Shown in pieces: positions 36,406 to 44,768 of a stretch of DNA of 64,000 bases. Where the stretch lies: assembly GCA_942491525.1 (NCBI GenBank), contig CALOBW010000002.1:1-64000 (forward strand). Reading direction: 5' to 3'. The stretch is from CAYWBU01 sp942491525. GTDB lineage: Bacteria; Desulfobacterota; Desulfomonilia; UBA1062. Position 1 is the first letter of the stretch. Each line of letters begins with the position of its first letter. The notes beneath the pieces were generated by a model that did not search any database, was not told the DNA's origin, and worked only from the letters and a program-made list of their open reading frames with translations. The position numbers and the translations under genes were made by a program.

Positions 36406-38730
36406 ATGAAGAAATTTTTTCGTCTGAGCGTCTATCACCCCTACATCGCAGTGGGAACAGTCTTACTGATCTCTATCTTTTTCGGTTTGCAGATTCCTAA
36501 AATCCAGGTTGATCCCCGGGTTGAGATCTTCCTCAAAGAGAACAACCCCGCCCTGCTCGAGTTCTACGAGAACAAGGATATGTTTGCCAACCGCGAAGCC
36601 ACGGTCATCGGCATTCTGGGCGACAACATCTACAACAGCCAAACTTTGGCCAAACTCGGCGCCATGAGCGATGAGATCAGCCAGATCCCCAAGGTTGCCG
36701 AAGTGGGCAACATCTTCAATCTATCCCACATCACCGGTACCGACAACGGCATGGAGATCGAAGCCCTGGCCGCAGACGTGCCCCAGAGCGCCGCCGAAAT
36801 TGAAACTCTCAGACACAAGATCGACTCCTGGGAATTCTATCACGGCTTTCTGGTCACCGAGGACGCAAGCGGCACCATGCTCTCATTCACCATGGACGTG
36901 GACGTGGACACCGAAGATGTGGCCGCCATCTACCATGCCGCCCACGACATCACCCAAAAATACCAGGGGCCCGAAAAGATCTTTATCTCCGGCGCGGCCG
37001 TGGTCGAATCTCTGATCGGCGAATACATGCTCTCGGACATGAAGCTGCTGATACCCTTCGTCAACGTGGTTATTGTCATCTTCCTCTTCATCTTCTTCCG
37101 CAACATCCGCGGCGTGCTCCTGCCCCTGCTGACCGTCGGCCTCTCCACCGGCTGGACCATCGGCCTGATGCCGCTGCTGGGCATGCCCATCACCAACGTC
37201 ACCAGCTCCATGCCGGTCATCCTGATGGCCCTGGGCACAGCTTACGGCATCCATGTGCTCGAAAATGTCTTCTCGGACGCCGCTGCCGGCAAGACCGGCA
37301 AGGAGGGCCTGATCGGCGCCATCGAACGCGTCAGCCTGCCCATCTGCATGGCCGGTCTGACCACCATGGCCGGGTTCCTCGCCCTGATCTCATCCGAAGT
37401 GGTGCCGATCAAGCATTTCGGCTTCCTGACCGCCTTCGGCACCCTGGCGGCACTGATAATCTCCCTGACCTTCATCCCGGCCATGCTCTCAATCCTGGAG
37501 AGCTTCGGCAGGGAGCACATCCCCCAAGGCCACAAACACGACCTCATGGGCCCGGCAATCCGAGTTCTCTCCCGGATGGTTGTCAAGGGCAGCCCGGCCA
37601 TCCTGGTAACCAGCCTGGTAATCATGGCTGTCTCTGTTGCGGCAACCTTCCAGATCAAGAGCGAACTCAACCCAATCGACAACTTCCGCAAAAGCTCGCC
37701 CATCCGCAGCGCCGACATCATCCTGAACGAGAACTTCGGCGGCACCTCCATGTTCAATGTGGTGCTGCGCACCGATGAGCCCGATGGAGTCAAGCACCCC
37801 GAGGTGCTGCACCATCTGGAGGCCCTGCAGGCCAAGCTGAACACCGTGCCGGATGTCGGCAAGACCGTCTCGCTGGTCGACTTCGTCAAGCGCATGAATC
37901 AGGTCATGCACGGCGACGACCCGGCCTTCTACACCATCCCGGACTCCCAGCAGCTGATCGCCCAGTACCTGCTGCTCTACTCCTTTGGCGGCGGCGACGC
38001 CCTCGACACCTTCGTGACCTACGAATACGACGCCACCCAGATCATGCTGCAGATCAAAGATCTGGGTGGGGAACTGGCGGCCGACGTGATTGCCATGATT
38101 GAAGAGTATGAGCGCGAAAACCTGGCGGGAACACCCTACACCCTGACCGCCACCGGCATCTCCAGGCTGCCCATGGAGTTCAACCGCATCGTTATCAAGG
38201 GTCAGTTCAGTTCGCTCTTCATCTCGCTGCTGCTGGTGACCCTCATCACCACCTTCATCTTCCGCTCAGTCAAACTGGGCGTCTTCAGCGTCATGCCCCT
38301 GCTGGTGCCCATCCTGCTCAACTTCGGCATCATGGGCATCTTCGGCATCACCCTGAATGCCTGCACCGCCATGATCGCCAGCATCGCCATCGGCGTCGGC
38401 ATCGACTACTCGATCCACTTCCTGAGCCGCTACCGCCACGAGGTGCTTGAGGGCTACAGCGGCGATGACGCCATCGACACCGCCATCAACACCTCCGGCC
38501 GGGCCATTCTCTACAATGCCCTGACCGTGACCTTCGGCATGCTGGTTCTGCTGCCCTCAAAATTTGTGCTGATTTCGCAGATGGGACTGCTGAACGCTAT
38601 CGTCATGATGTCCAGCTCAATCGCATCCATCACCCTGCTGCCGGCCCTGCTCAAGGTTTTCAAACCCAGTCTGGTGCAGGCGGACGACAAGATACCTATG
38701 GATGCAATGCTGGAGGGTGAAGAGGCCTAG
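36406..38730 (+). CDS. RND-superfamily (MMPL-type) exporter, second of a tandem pair
   Basis: 774 residues, alignable end to end with its neighbour: the same opening ('SVYHPYIAVGTVLLISIFFG'), head motif 'VDPRVEIFLKENNPALLEFY', and helices 'MPVILMALGTAYGIHVLENV' and 'ASIAIGVGIDYSIHFLSRYR'. The similarity is spread over the whole length, so the pair arose by tandem duplication and then diverged, mostly in the periplasmic head (linker 'EIEALAADVPQSAAEIETL'). A heterodimer or two related substrates are both possible. Its ribosome site (GGGTAG) is weaker than that of many genes here. Convergent with the ECF ATPase gene, only 8 nt apart. Confidence 0.9.
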   Translation: MKKFFRLSVYHPYIAVGTVLLISIFFGLQIPKIQVDPRVEIFLKENNPALLEFYENKDMFANREATVIGILGDNIYNSQTLAKLGAMSDEISQIPKVAEVGNIFNLSHITGTDNGMEIEALAADVPQSAAEIETLRHKIDSWEFYHGFLVTEDASGTMLSFTMDVDVDTEDVAAIYHAAHDITQKYQGPEKIFISGAAVVESLIGEYMLSDMKLLIPFVNVVIVIFLFIFFRNIRGVLLPLLTVGLSTGWTIGLMPLLGMPITNVTSSMPVILMALGTAYGIHVLENVFSDAAAGKTGKEGLIGAIERVSLPICMAGLTTMAGFLALISSEVVPIKHFGFLTAFGTLAALIISLTFIPAMLSILESFGREHIPQGHKHDLMGPAIRVLSRMVVKGSPAILVTSLVIMAVSVAATFQIKSELNPIDNFRKSSPIRSADIILNENFGGTSMFNVVLRTDEPDGVKHPEVLHHLEALQAKLNTVPDVGKTVSLVDFVKRMNQVMHGDDPAFYTIPDSQQLIAQYLLLYSFGGGDALDTFVTYEYDATQIMLQIKDLGGELAADVIAMIEEYERENLAGTPYTLTATGISRLPMEFNRIVIKGQFSSLFISLLLVTLITTFIFRSVKLGVFSVMPLLVPILLNFGIMGIFGITLNACTAMIASIAIGVGIDYSIHFLSRYRHEVLEGYSGDDAIDTAINTSGRAILYNALTVTFGMLVLLPSKFVLISQMGLLNAIVMMSSSIASITLLPALLKVFKPSLVQADDKIPMDAMLEGEEA

Positions 38731-38738
38731 AGCCTGGA

Positions 38739-39527
38739 TTAAACGGCCAGCCTTGCGACCAGTTGGGCGCTGACCTCAGCCAGGGAGCCACCCTTGATAG
38801 AGTGCTCACGCAGGAACGATTTGAGCATCAGGCCGTCGCCGGCTTCGATGCCGGGGATAGGATTTGCATGGTGAGCATCCAGCAGGGCATAGACGTCTTC
38901 ATGGATTTCGCGGATACGACCGTCAGCAAGATAGCCGATCATGGTGGCCCGCTCAAGATCTTCAAGGCGGTGGGTGATGTGGATGATGGTCTTGCCGTAA
39001 CGCTGGTGCAGCTCATGAACGCTCTCCATCAGCATACGACGGTTTTCCGGGTCAAGCATGGCGGTGCCTTCATCCAGCACAAAGATATCAACATCGATAG
39101 CCAACTGACCGGCAAAGACCACCTTGGCCAGCTGACCGCCCGAGAGGGCGCTGGTGAGGCTATAGCGCTGCTCAGACGCTCCGACTGTGGCCAGTGAGGC
39201 AGTGATGCGTTTTTCGATCTCCCGGGTCTCCAGGGCCAGATTTTCGGGCCCAAAGGCCACATCCTCATCCACCACCAGCGAGACAATCTGATTCTCGGGG
39301 TTGGCCAGGACCAGACCGATACGATTAGCATATTTCTCGATGATGCCCTCACTGGGACGCAGAATACCGGCAATCAGATGGGCGAGAGTTGTTTTTCCGG
39401 AACCATTGGGGCCTACCAGCCCCATGTAGGAGCCTTCGGCCACTTCCAATGATAAATGTTGAAGAATATCTCTCCCGGGATAGGAGAAATGTAGGTTGGA
39501 AAGAGATAGGGCGGATCGCCCTATCAA
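38739..39527 (-). CDS. Energy-coupling factor (ECF/CbiO-type) ATPase
   Basis: 262 residues. Walker A 'GPNGSGKTTLAHLIAG' (about 38-53), Q-loop 'NPENQIVSLVVDEDVAFGPE', whose 'DVAFGPENL' is the ECF A-subunit signature, ABC signature 'LSGGQLAKVVFAGQLA', Walker B 'VDIFVLDEGTAMLDPE', and H-loop 'IIHITHRLED'. It energises uptake through an ECF T subunit and vitamin S components. The start overlaps the rplQ stop (ATGA), so it is read from the ribosomal transcript, an arrangement well known from Firmicutes (rplQ-ecfA). Here only one A gene is present and no T gene follows. The S component at 25978-26481 is a candidate partner. Confidence 0.9.
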   Translation of the reverse strand: MIGRSALSLSNLHFSYPGRDILQHLSLEVAEGSYMGLVGPNGSGKTTLAHLIAGILRPSEGIIEKYANRIGLVLANPENQIVSLVVDEDVAFGPENLALETREIEKRITASLATVGASEQRYSLTSALSGGQLAKVVFAGQLAIDVDIFVLDEGTAMLDPENRRMLMESVHELHQRYGKTIIHITHRLEDLERATMIGYLADGRIREIHEDVYALLDAHHANPIPGIEAGDGLMLKSFLREHSIKGGSLAEVSAQLVARLAV

Positions 39528-39907
39528 GATTCCTTCTCTGCGGCCGGGGCAGCGCCCTCAACCCACTCCATAATCACCATGGGAGCGTTGTCGCCCTTGC
39601 GATTATGAGCTTTGATGATTCTGGTGTAACCACCGTTACGGCCCTCAAACTTGGGAGCCAGCTCGTTGAACAGCTTGCCGAGAGCATCTTTGGTCTTGAC
39701 GGTCTTACCGGCTCTGCGAACAGCAGCCAGATCGCCCTTCTTGCCCAAGGTGATCATCTTGTCAGCTATCTTTCTGAGCTCTTTGGCTCTAGCCTCAGTG
39801 GTCGTAATTCTATCGTGTGTGATCAGGGAGGTTACCATGTTCTTGAGCATGGCCTCTCTGTGATCAGTAGGACGTCCTAATTTTCTACCTGATTTGCGAT
39901 GTTGCAT
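39524..39907 (-). CDS. rplQ: 50S ribosomal protein L17
   Basis: 127 residues starting 'MQHRKSGRKLGRPTDHREAM'. The second of two adjacent ATG codons is chosen because it has better spacing from GAGG and matches the family start. L17 sits near the peptide exit on the large subunit and binds 23S rRNA. The C-terminal tail is slightly extended and acidic ('EWVEGAAPAAEKES'). Last ribosomal gene of the cluster, 13 nt after rpoA. Confidence 0.96.
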   Translation of the reverse strand: MQHRKSGRKLGRPTDHREAMLKNMVTSLITHDRITTTEARAKELRKIADKMITLGKKGDLAAVRRAGKTVKTKDALGKLFNELAPKFEGRNGGYTRIIKAHNRKGDNAPMVIMEWVEGAAPAAEKES

Positions 39908-39920
39908 CATTCCACCTCAA

Positions 39921-40961
39921 TTACTTACTTTCTTCTTCTTCCATCCGCTTACGGATCTTCTCGATCTCGTCCTCGGAGGGAAGCTCAGGAAGACTCATGC
40001 CGATGGTAAGATCCATCTTACCAAGCTTCTCTTTGATCTCTTCCAGTGATTTTCTACCAAAGTTCTTTGTCTTCAGAAGTTCAGCTTCGCTCTTCTGAAC
40101 CAGCTCATAGATATAGGTCATGTTGGCATTCTTGAGACAGTTGGCGGATCTCACGCTCAGCTCAAGCTCTTCAACCGTACGGAAGAGATGGGGGTTAACC
40201 TTATTCTCATCCTCGGCGGCCTCATCCTCAGCACTCTCGTACTGCTCCTCATCAAAGTTGATGAAGACATCCATATACTCTTTAAGAATCTTTGCACCAT
40301 ATGCCAGGGCATCGTCAGGAGTCACGACACCGTTGGTCCAGATCTCCATTGCCAGACGGTCATAGTCTGTACGACGACCGACGATTGTCGGGGTCACGTT
40401 CAGAGCAACTCTTCTGACCGGTGAGAAGACAGAGTCGATAGCGATCCAGCCTTCAGCGTCAATCTTCTCCTTGTTAAGCTCGGCCGGCACATAACCACAG
40501 CCCCAGTCTACGCGCATCTGCATCTTAAGGGTGATGTCCTTCTCGATGGTGGCGATAACCTGGTCGGGATTAATAATGTCGATGTGGCCGCCGGTATCAA
40601 TATCGGCAGCAGTCACAACACCAGGACCGGTCTTCTCAAGGGTGACAACCTGAGGCTTGTCGGTATGCATTTTGAGCACAACTTTTTTCAGGTTCAGGAT
40701 GATGTCAGTAACATCCTCATAAACACCTGAAATGTTGGAGAACTCATGCAGAACACCCAGGGAGTCATCAAAAGTAACACCAATAATGGCTGAGCCGTAG
40801 ATGGAAGAGAGCAGAATCCTTCTCAGTGAGTTACCGATCGTAACACCATAGCCTCTCTCCAACGGTGATGCGTTAAAGCGGGCGTAGGTTTCGGTATGAG
40901 TAGACTCAACAATCTCCAGCTTATTGGGACGAACAATCTCTTTCCAATTTTTATCTATCAT
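39921..40961 (-). CDS. rpoA: RNA polymerase alpha subunit
   Basis: 346 residues, slightly longer than E. coli (329). The N-terminal dimerisation domain has 'ERGYGVTIGNSLRRILLSS', the beta-contact loop. A linker with a run of acidic residues ('EEQYESAEDEAAEDENK', about 232-248) is followed by the C-terminal domain with 'ELSVRSANCLKNANMTYIYE' and 'NFGRKSLEEIKEKL', the UP-element/activator contact. The acidic linker and C-terminal 'KIRKRMEEEESK' account for the extra length. Gap of 41 nt to rpsK; rpsD, which usually sits here, is absent. Confidence 0.97.
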   Translation of the reverse strand: MIDKNWKEIVRPNKLEIVESTHTETYARFNASPLERGYGVTIGNSLRRILLSSIYGSAIIGVTFDDSLGVLHEFSNISGVYEDVTDIILNLKKVVLKMHTDKPQVVTLEKTGPGVVTAADIDTGGHIDIINPDQVIATIEKDITLKMQMRVDWGCGYVPAELNKEKIDAEGWIAIDSVFSPVRRVALNVTPTIVGRRTDYDRLAMEIWTNGVVTPDDALAYGAKILKEYMDVFINFDEEQYESAEDEAAEDENKVNPHLFRTVEELELSVRSANCLKNANMTYIYELVQKSEAELLKTKNFGRKSLEEIKEKLGKMDLTIGMSLPELPSEDEIEKIRKRMEEEESK

Positions 40962-41002
40962 TCTGCCTTAGCCTCGGTTTTATATTTTTATACGAAAATT
41001 AA

Positions 41003-41395
41003 TTAAACTCTGCGCTTTTTGGGTGGGCGGCAACCATTGTGAGGAACAGGGGTAACATCCTTGATGCCGGTTACACGCAAACCGCTGGCGTTAATGGCTC
41101 TGAGAGCTGACTCACGTCCGCCGCCCGGGCCCTTAACATAGGCAAATACGCTCTTCAGACCATATTCCTGAGCCTTCTTACAGGCTTCCTGGGTGGCCAT
41201 CTGGGCAGCAAACGGAGTACTCTTTCTTGAGCCCTTGAAGCCCTGAGCACCAGCTGTTGACCAGGCCAATGTGTTACCCTGGGTATCAGAAATGGTCACA
41301 ATAGTATTATTAAAGGTAGCCTGAATGTGGACAACACCTTCAGAAATATCCTTTTTGATCTTTTTCTTTCCAGTTTTCTGTCTGGGTTTAGCCAT
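41003..41395 (-). CDS. rpsK: 30S ribosomal protein S11
   Basis: 130 residues. 'GVVHIQATFNNTIVTISDTQ' and the C-terminal 'VTPVPHNGCRPPKKRRV' are the family marks. S11 lies on the platform and shapes the mRNA exit channel with S7 and S18. 11 nt after rpsM. Confidence 0.97.
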   Translation of the reverse strand: MAKPRQKTGKKKIKKDISEGVVHIQATFNNTIVTISDTQGNTLAWSTAGAQGFKGSRKSTPFAAQMATQEACKKAQEYGLKSVFAYVKGPGGGRESALRAINASGLRVTGIKDVTPVPHNGCRPPKKRRV

Positions 41396-41406
41396 TCATA
41401 AACTCC

Positions 41407-41775
41407 TTATTTCTTCTTACCGACAGCTACACGCTTGGGACCCTTGCGAGTGCGGGCATTGTTATGAGTGTTCTGACCACGTACGGGCAGTCCCTTACGG
41501 TGACGTAGACCCCGGTAAGATGCGATATCCATCAGACGACGAATATTCATGTTGATCTCACGTCTCAGGTCACCTTCAACCACCAGATTCTTATCGATGT
41601 AGTCTCTGATAGCAGCGACGTCCTGCTCGGTAAGGTCATCACTCTTAGTAGCGGGGTCGATGTTAAGTGCAGTGACGATCTCCACGGACTTGGTTCTACC
41701 CACGCCGTAGATGCTGGTCAATGCAATATCTACTCTCTTATTCCTTGGTAAATCTACACCTGCAATTCTTGCCAT
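41407..41775 (-). CDS. rpsM: 30S ribosomal protein S13
   Basis: 122 residues from ATG 41775 ('MARIAGVDLPRNKRVDIALT'); the open frame extends upstream into rpmJ but that is not the family start. 'RHRKGLPVRGQNTHNNARTR' and the Lys-rich tail contact P-site tRNA. S13 sits in the 30S head and bridges to L5. Confidence 0.97.
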   Translation of the reverse strand: MARIAGVDLPRNKRVDIALTSIYGVGRTKSVEIVTALNIDPATKSDDLTEQDVAAIRDYIDKNLVVEGDLRREINMNIRRLMDIASYRGLRHRKGLPVRGQNTHNNARTRKGPKRVAVGKKK

Positions 41776-41786
41776 ATTAGCCTTCC

Positions 41787-41900
41787 TTACCCTTGTTTCT
41801 GCTTGTGACGGGGGTTCGTACAAATCACACGAATCACACCGTTTCTCTTGATGACTTTGCAGTCTCTACAACGTTTTTTAACCGAAGCACTTACCTTCAT
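41787..41900 (-). CDS. rpmJ: 50S ribosomal protein L36
   Basis: 37 residues, starting 'MKVSASVKKRCRDCKVIKRN' and ending 'CTNPRHKQKQG'. The zinc-binding form: C11, C14, C27 and H32 make a CxxC...C....H site. Eleven nucleotides on each side separate it from infA and rpsM. Confidence 0.96.
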   Translation of the reverse strand: MKVSASVKKRCRDCKVIKRNGVIRVICTNPRHKQKQG

Positions 41901-41911
41901 TGTTACTCACC

Positions 41912-42127
41912 TCATTTAGATCTGTATACAATCCGGCCCTTGGTAAGGTCATACGGTGAGATCTCAACCTGAACCTTATCCCCGGGCAGGATTCTTATGT
42001 AATGCATTCTCATCTTTCCAGAAATATGCGCTAGGATCTGGTGACCATTTTCCAGTTCAACCCGAAACATTGCGTTGGGCAACGGTTCAATGACCACACC
42101 TTCTGCTTCTATAACATCCTTTGCCAT
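41912..42127 (-). CDS. infA: Translation initiation factor IF-1
   Basis: 71 residues, one OB fold. 'DVIEAEGVVIEPLPNAMFRV', 'HISGKMRMHYIRILPGDKVQ' and 'YDLTKGRIVYRSK' are standard IF-1. It occupies the 30S A site during initiation. Located directly after adk; the map gene that often lies between them is absent. Confidence 0.97.
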   Translation of the reverse strand: MAKDVIEAEGVVIEPLPNAMFRVELENGHQILAHISGKMRMHYIRILPGDKVQVEISPYDLTKGRIVYRSK

Positions 42128-42134
42128 ATTCTGA

Positions 42135-42779
42135 TTAAGCTCCTATTGCTTCTTTGACAGCCGCCTGGACATCTTGCATGCCCTGGGTACCATCAATTGT
42201 TCTTACAATATCTTTGGCCGAATAATACTCGATCAGAGGTGATGTCTGTGCATGGTAGGTTTCCAAACGCTGGCGAATGGTTACCTCCTGGTCATCGTCC
42301 CTCTGATACAGCTCAGCGCCACACTTGTCGCAGACACCCTCAACTGCGGGTGCGTCAAACCTGATGTGGTGCATATAACCACATCCTTTGCAAGTGCGGC
42401 GGCCGGTCAGCCGTTCTACCAAATTGTCGTCGGGCACCTCTATTACCACTACATGGTCAAGCTGTGAACCCATTTTTTCGATTAATCCATCCAGAGCCTT
42501 TGCCTGCTCCAGAGTCCGGGGGAAACCATCAAGGACAAAACCCTTCTGGCAATCCGGTTTGGCGAAGCGCTCTTCGACAACGCCGATCACGACATCGTCA
42601 GGCACCAACTCACCGCGATCCATGTACCCTTTGGCCTTAACACCCATGGGGGTACCATCTTTGACAGCCGCTCTGAACATATCGCCGGTTGAAATCTGCG
42701 GCACGCCGAGCCTGTCAATCATTCTCTTCGCCTGAGTTCCCTTACCAGCACCGGGCGGTCCAATCAAGATAATCTTCAT
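42135..42779 (-). CDS. adk: Adenylate kinase
   Basis: 214 residues, long form. P-loop 'GPPGAGKGTQAKRM' (7-20), NMP-binding 'STGDMFRAAVKDGTPMG', and a LID domain with four cysteines ('CKGCGYMHH' and 'CDKCGAEL') that bind zinc as in Gram-positive and many anaerobe enzymes. It interconverts ATP plus AMP and 2 ADP. Placed between secY and infA, as in many bacteria. Confidence 0.97.
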   Translation of the reverse strand: MKIILIGPPGAGKGTQAKRMIDRLGVPQISTGDMFRAAVKDGTPMGVKAKGYMDRGELVPDDVVIGVVEERFAKPDCQKGFVLDGFPRTLEQAKALDGLIEKMGSQLDHVVVIEVPDDNLVERLTGRRTCKGCGYMHHIRFDAPAVEGVCDKCGAELYQRDDDQEVTIRQRLETYHAQTSPLIEYYSAKDIVRTIDGTQGMQDVQAAVKEAIGA

Positions 42780-42804
42780 AATTTCCCTCCTAAGTTCAAA
42801 GCAA

Positions 42805-44115
42805 TCAACGTCTGGATTTGATTTTGCCGGATTTCAGCAGTCCGTCATACTGTCTGGAGATGAGATGCGACTCAATCTGAGACATGGTATCCAGCGATAC
42901 ACCTATAATAATCAGCAGTGAGGTTCCGCCAAAGTAGAAGGGTACATTAAAGCGTCCCATCAGGATTGCCGGTAATACACAGATCACGCTGAGGTAGATT
43001 GCTCCAACAAAGGTAAGCCTTGAAAGAACTCTGTCCAGGTACTCTGAGGTAGCCTTGCCCGGTCTGATACCCGGCACATAACCACCGTTCTTCTTGAGAT
43101 TGTCAGCCACATCCACCGGATTGAAGACAACCGCGGTGTAGAAATAGGTAAAGAAGACAATCGCTGTAACATAAAGCAGGTTATAGAGCAGGCCGCCCGG
43201 GCTCATGATCTCGGCCACCTTGCCCATGAACTCCACATTGGGGAAGAACTGAGCGATTGTAGCCGGGAAAATGATGATCGAAGATGCAAAGATCGGCGGA
43301 ATAACACCGGATACGTTGATCTTCAGAGGCAGATGCGAGCTCTGTCCGCCGTAAACCTTACGACCGCGGACCTGCTTGGGGTACTGGATCGGAATACGAC
43401 GCTGAGAAGTTTCCATAAATACAACCGCCGCAATGACGGCCAGCATGAAGACCAGCAGGAACAGCACCATGAAGATGTTGATCTGTCCGGCATTCATCAA
43501 GCGCACCATATTGTAGATGGCGGTCGGCAGGTTGGCCACGATACCGGCAAAGATGATCAGCGAGATACCGTTTCCGATGCCGCGCTCGGTGATCTGCTCA
43601 CCCAGCCACATCAAGAAACAGGTACCGGTCGTCATGGTAATCATGGCGATCATTCTGAAACCCCAGCCGGGCAGCAGCACTACCGGCTCACCGGTGGGAC
43701 CGACCATCTGCTCTACACCCATTGACATGAAGTAGCTCTGAACGAGACAGAGGACGACGGTACCGTAACGGGTGTACTGGGTCAGCTTGTGACGCCCAGC
43801 AGCACCCTCTTTCTGCAGCTGCTCAAAGTGGGGATGAACCATCCCCAGCAGCTGAACAATAATTGAGGCTGAAATGTATGGCATGATGCCCAGGGCAAAG
43901 ATGGAGAGGTTCCGGAAACCGCCGCCGGCAAACATATCAAACATGCCCAACAGGGTTCCCTTCTGCTGCTCAAACCACTCGGCCATAATGGCAGAATCAA
44001 TACCGGGTGTCGGGATATGAATACCGACACGGTATACAAACAGCATTACAAGGGTAAACAGAATTCTCTTCTGCAGCTCCGGGACCTTACCCACATTATC
44101 AAGCCCTGTACTCAC
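42805..44115 (-). CDS. secY: Protein translocase subunit SecY
   Basis: 436 residues, ten TM helices. Opens 'LDNVGKVPELQKRILFTLVM'; 'GIMPYISASIIVQLL' is TM2b, 'GGQSSHLPLKINVSGVIPPI' the cytoplasmic loop before TM7, and 'VDVADNLKKNGGYVPGIRPG' the C-terminal ribosome/SecA contact. It forms the channel for Sec export. The start is GTG, directly abutting the rplO stop, with GAGG in the rplO end as its ribosome site, so translation is coupled. Confidence 0.97.
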   Translation of the reverse strand: MSTGLDNVGKVPELQKRILFTLVMLFVYRVGIHIPTPGIDSAIMAEWFEQQKGTLLGMFDMFAGGGFRNLSIFALGIMPYISASIIVQLLGMVHPHFEQLQKEGAAGRHKLTQYTRYGTVVLCLVQSYFMSMGVEQMVGPTGEPVVLLPGWGFRMIAMITMTTGTCFLMWLGEQITERGIGNGISLIIFAGIVANLPTAIYNMVRLMNAGQINIFMVLFLLVFMLAVIAAVVFMETSQRRIPIQYPKQVRGRKVYGGQSSHLPLKINVSGVIPPIFASSIIIFPATIAQFFPNVEFMGKVAEIMSPGGLLYNLLYVTAIVFFTYFYTAVVFNPVDVADNLKKNGGYVPGIRPGKATSEYLDRVLSRLTFVGAIYLSVICVLPAILMGRFNVPFYFGGTSLLIIIGVSLDTMSQIESHLISRQYDGLLKSGKIKSRR

Positions 44116-44571
44116 TTATTCTTCCTCACTCACAACAGAAAAAGAGCCACCGGCCTTTTCAATTTTTTCAATAGCAGACTTGCTGGCCTTGTCAGCTTTG
44201 ACAGTCAATGCCAGCGTAATTTCACCGTCACCAAGAATCTTAACCAGAGATTTAGCTGAACGGATCAGCCCCTTCTCCTCAAGAGCGGCAGCGTCAACAA
44301 CGGCGCCGGCCTCGAACTTGGCCAGATCGGCAACATTTACAATCTCAAACTCGGTTCTGAAACGGTTTTTGAAACCGCGCTTCGGCAGACGTCTGTAGAT
44401 AGGCATCTGACCGCCCTCGAACCAAGCCGGAATTGAACCGCCGGATCTTGACTTCTGACCCTTGGCACCACGACCGGCAGTCTTGCCTGCGCCGGAGCCC
44501 TCACCGCGACCGATTCTGCGGGCCTTCTTCTTGGAGCCGGGAGCAGCCTGTAGATTAGAAAGATCGTACAT
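44116..44571 (-). CDS. rplO: 50S ribosomal protein L15
   Basis: 151 residues from ATG 44571 ('MYDLSNLQAAPGSKKKARRI'); the open frame's earlier start is inside rpmD. 'GEGSGAGKTAGRGAKGQKSR' is the Gly-rich rRNA-binding arm. Two nucleotides after rpmD. Confidence 0.96.
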   Translation of the reverse strand: MYDLSNLQAAPGSKKKARRIGRGEGSGAGKTAGRGAKGQKSRSGGSIPAWFEGGQMPIYRRLPKRGFKNRFRTEFEIVNVADLAKFEAGAVVDAAALEEKGLIRSAKSLVKILGDGEITLALTVKADKASKSAIEKIEKAGGSFSVVSEEE

Positions 44572-44573
44572 AA

Positions 44574-44756
44574 TTATGCCTCCTCCCACTCGAGCAAATG
44601 TTCCATTTTCTTGATTGCACCGCGCATAGCAGCATTGTCGGGCAGAAGACGGGTACGACCGGTCTTCTTGAAACCGAGAGCAGCGATAATCTTTCTCTGC
44701 TCCTTAGTGCTGTTAATCACAGAACCTTTTAACGTTACTTTAATCTGTCCAGCCAC
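44574..44756 (-). CDS. rpmD: 50S ribosomal protein L30
   Basis: 60 residues: 'IKVTLKGSVINSTKEQRKII' and 'LGFKKTGRTRLLPDNAAMRG'. Start is GTG. A small large-subunit protein near the 5S-binding region. Its presence is informative, since several lineages lack L30. Confidence 0.95.
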   Translation of the reverse strand: MAGQIKVTLKGSVINSTKEQRKIIAALGFKKTGRTRLLPDNAAMRGAIKKMEHLLEWEEA

Positions 44757-44768
44757 AACTGACCTCTC

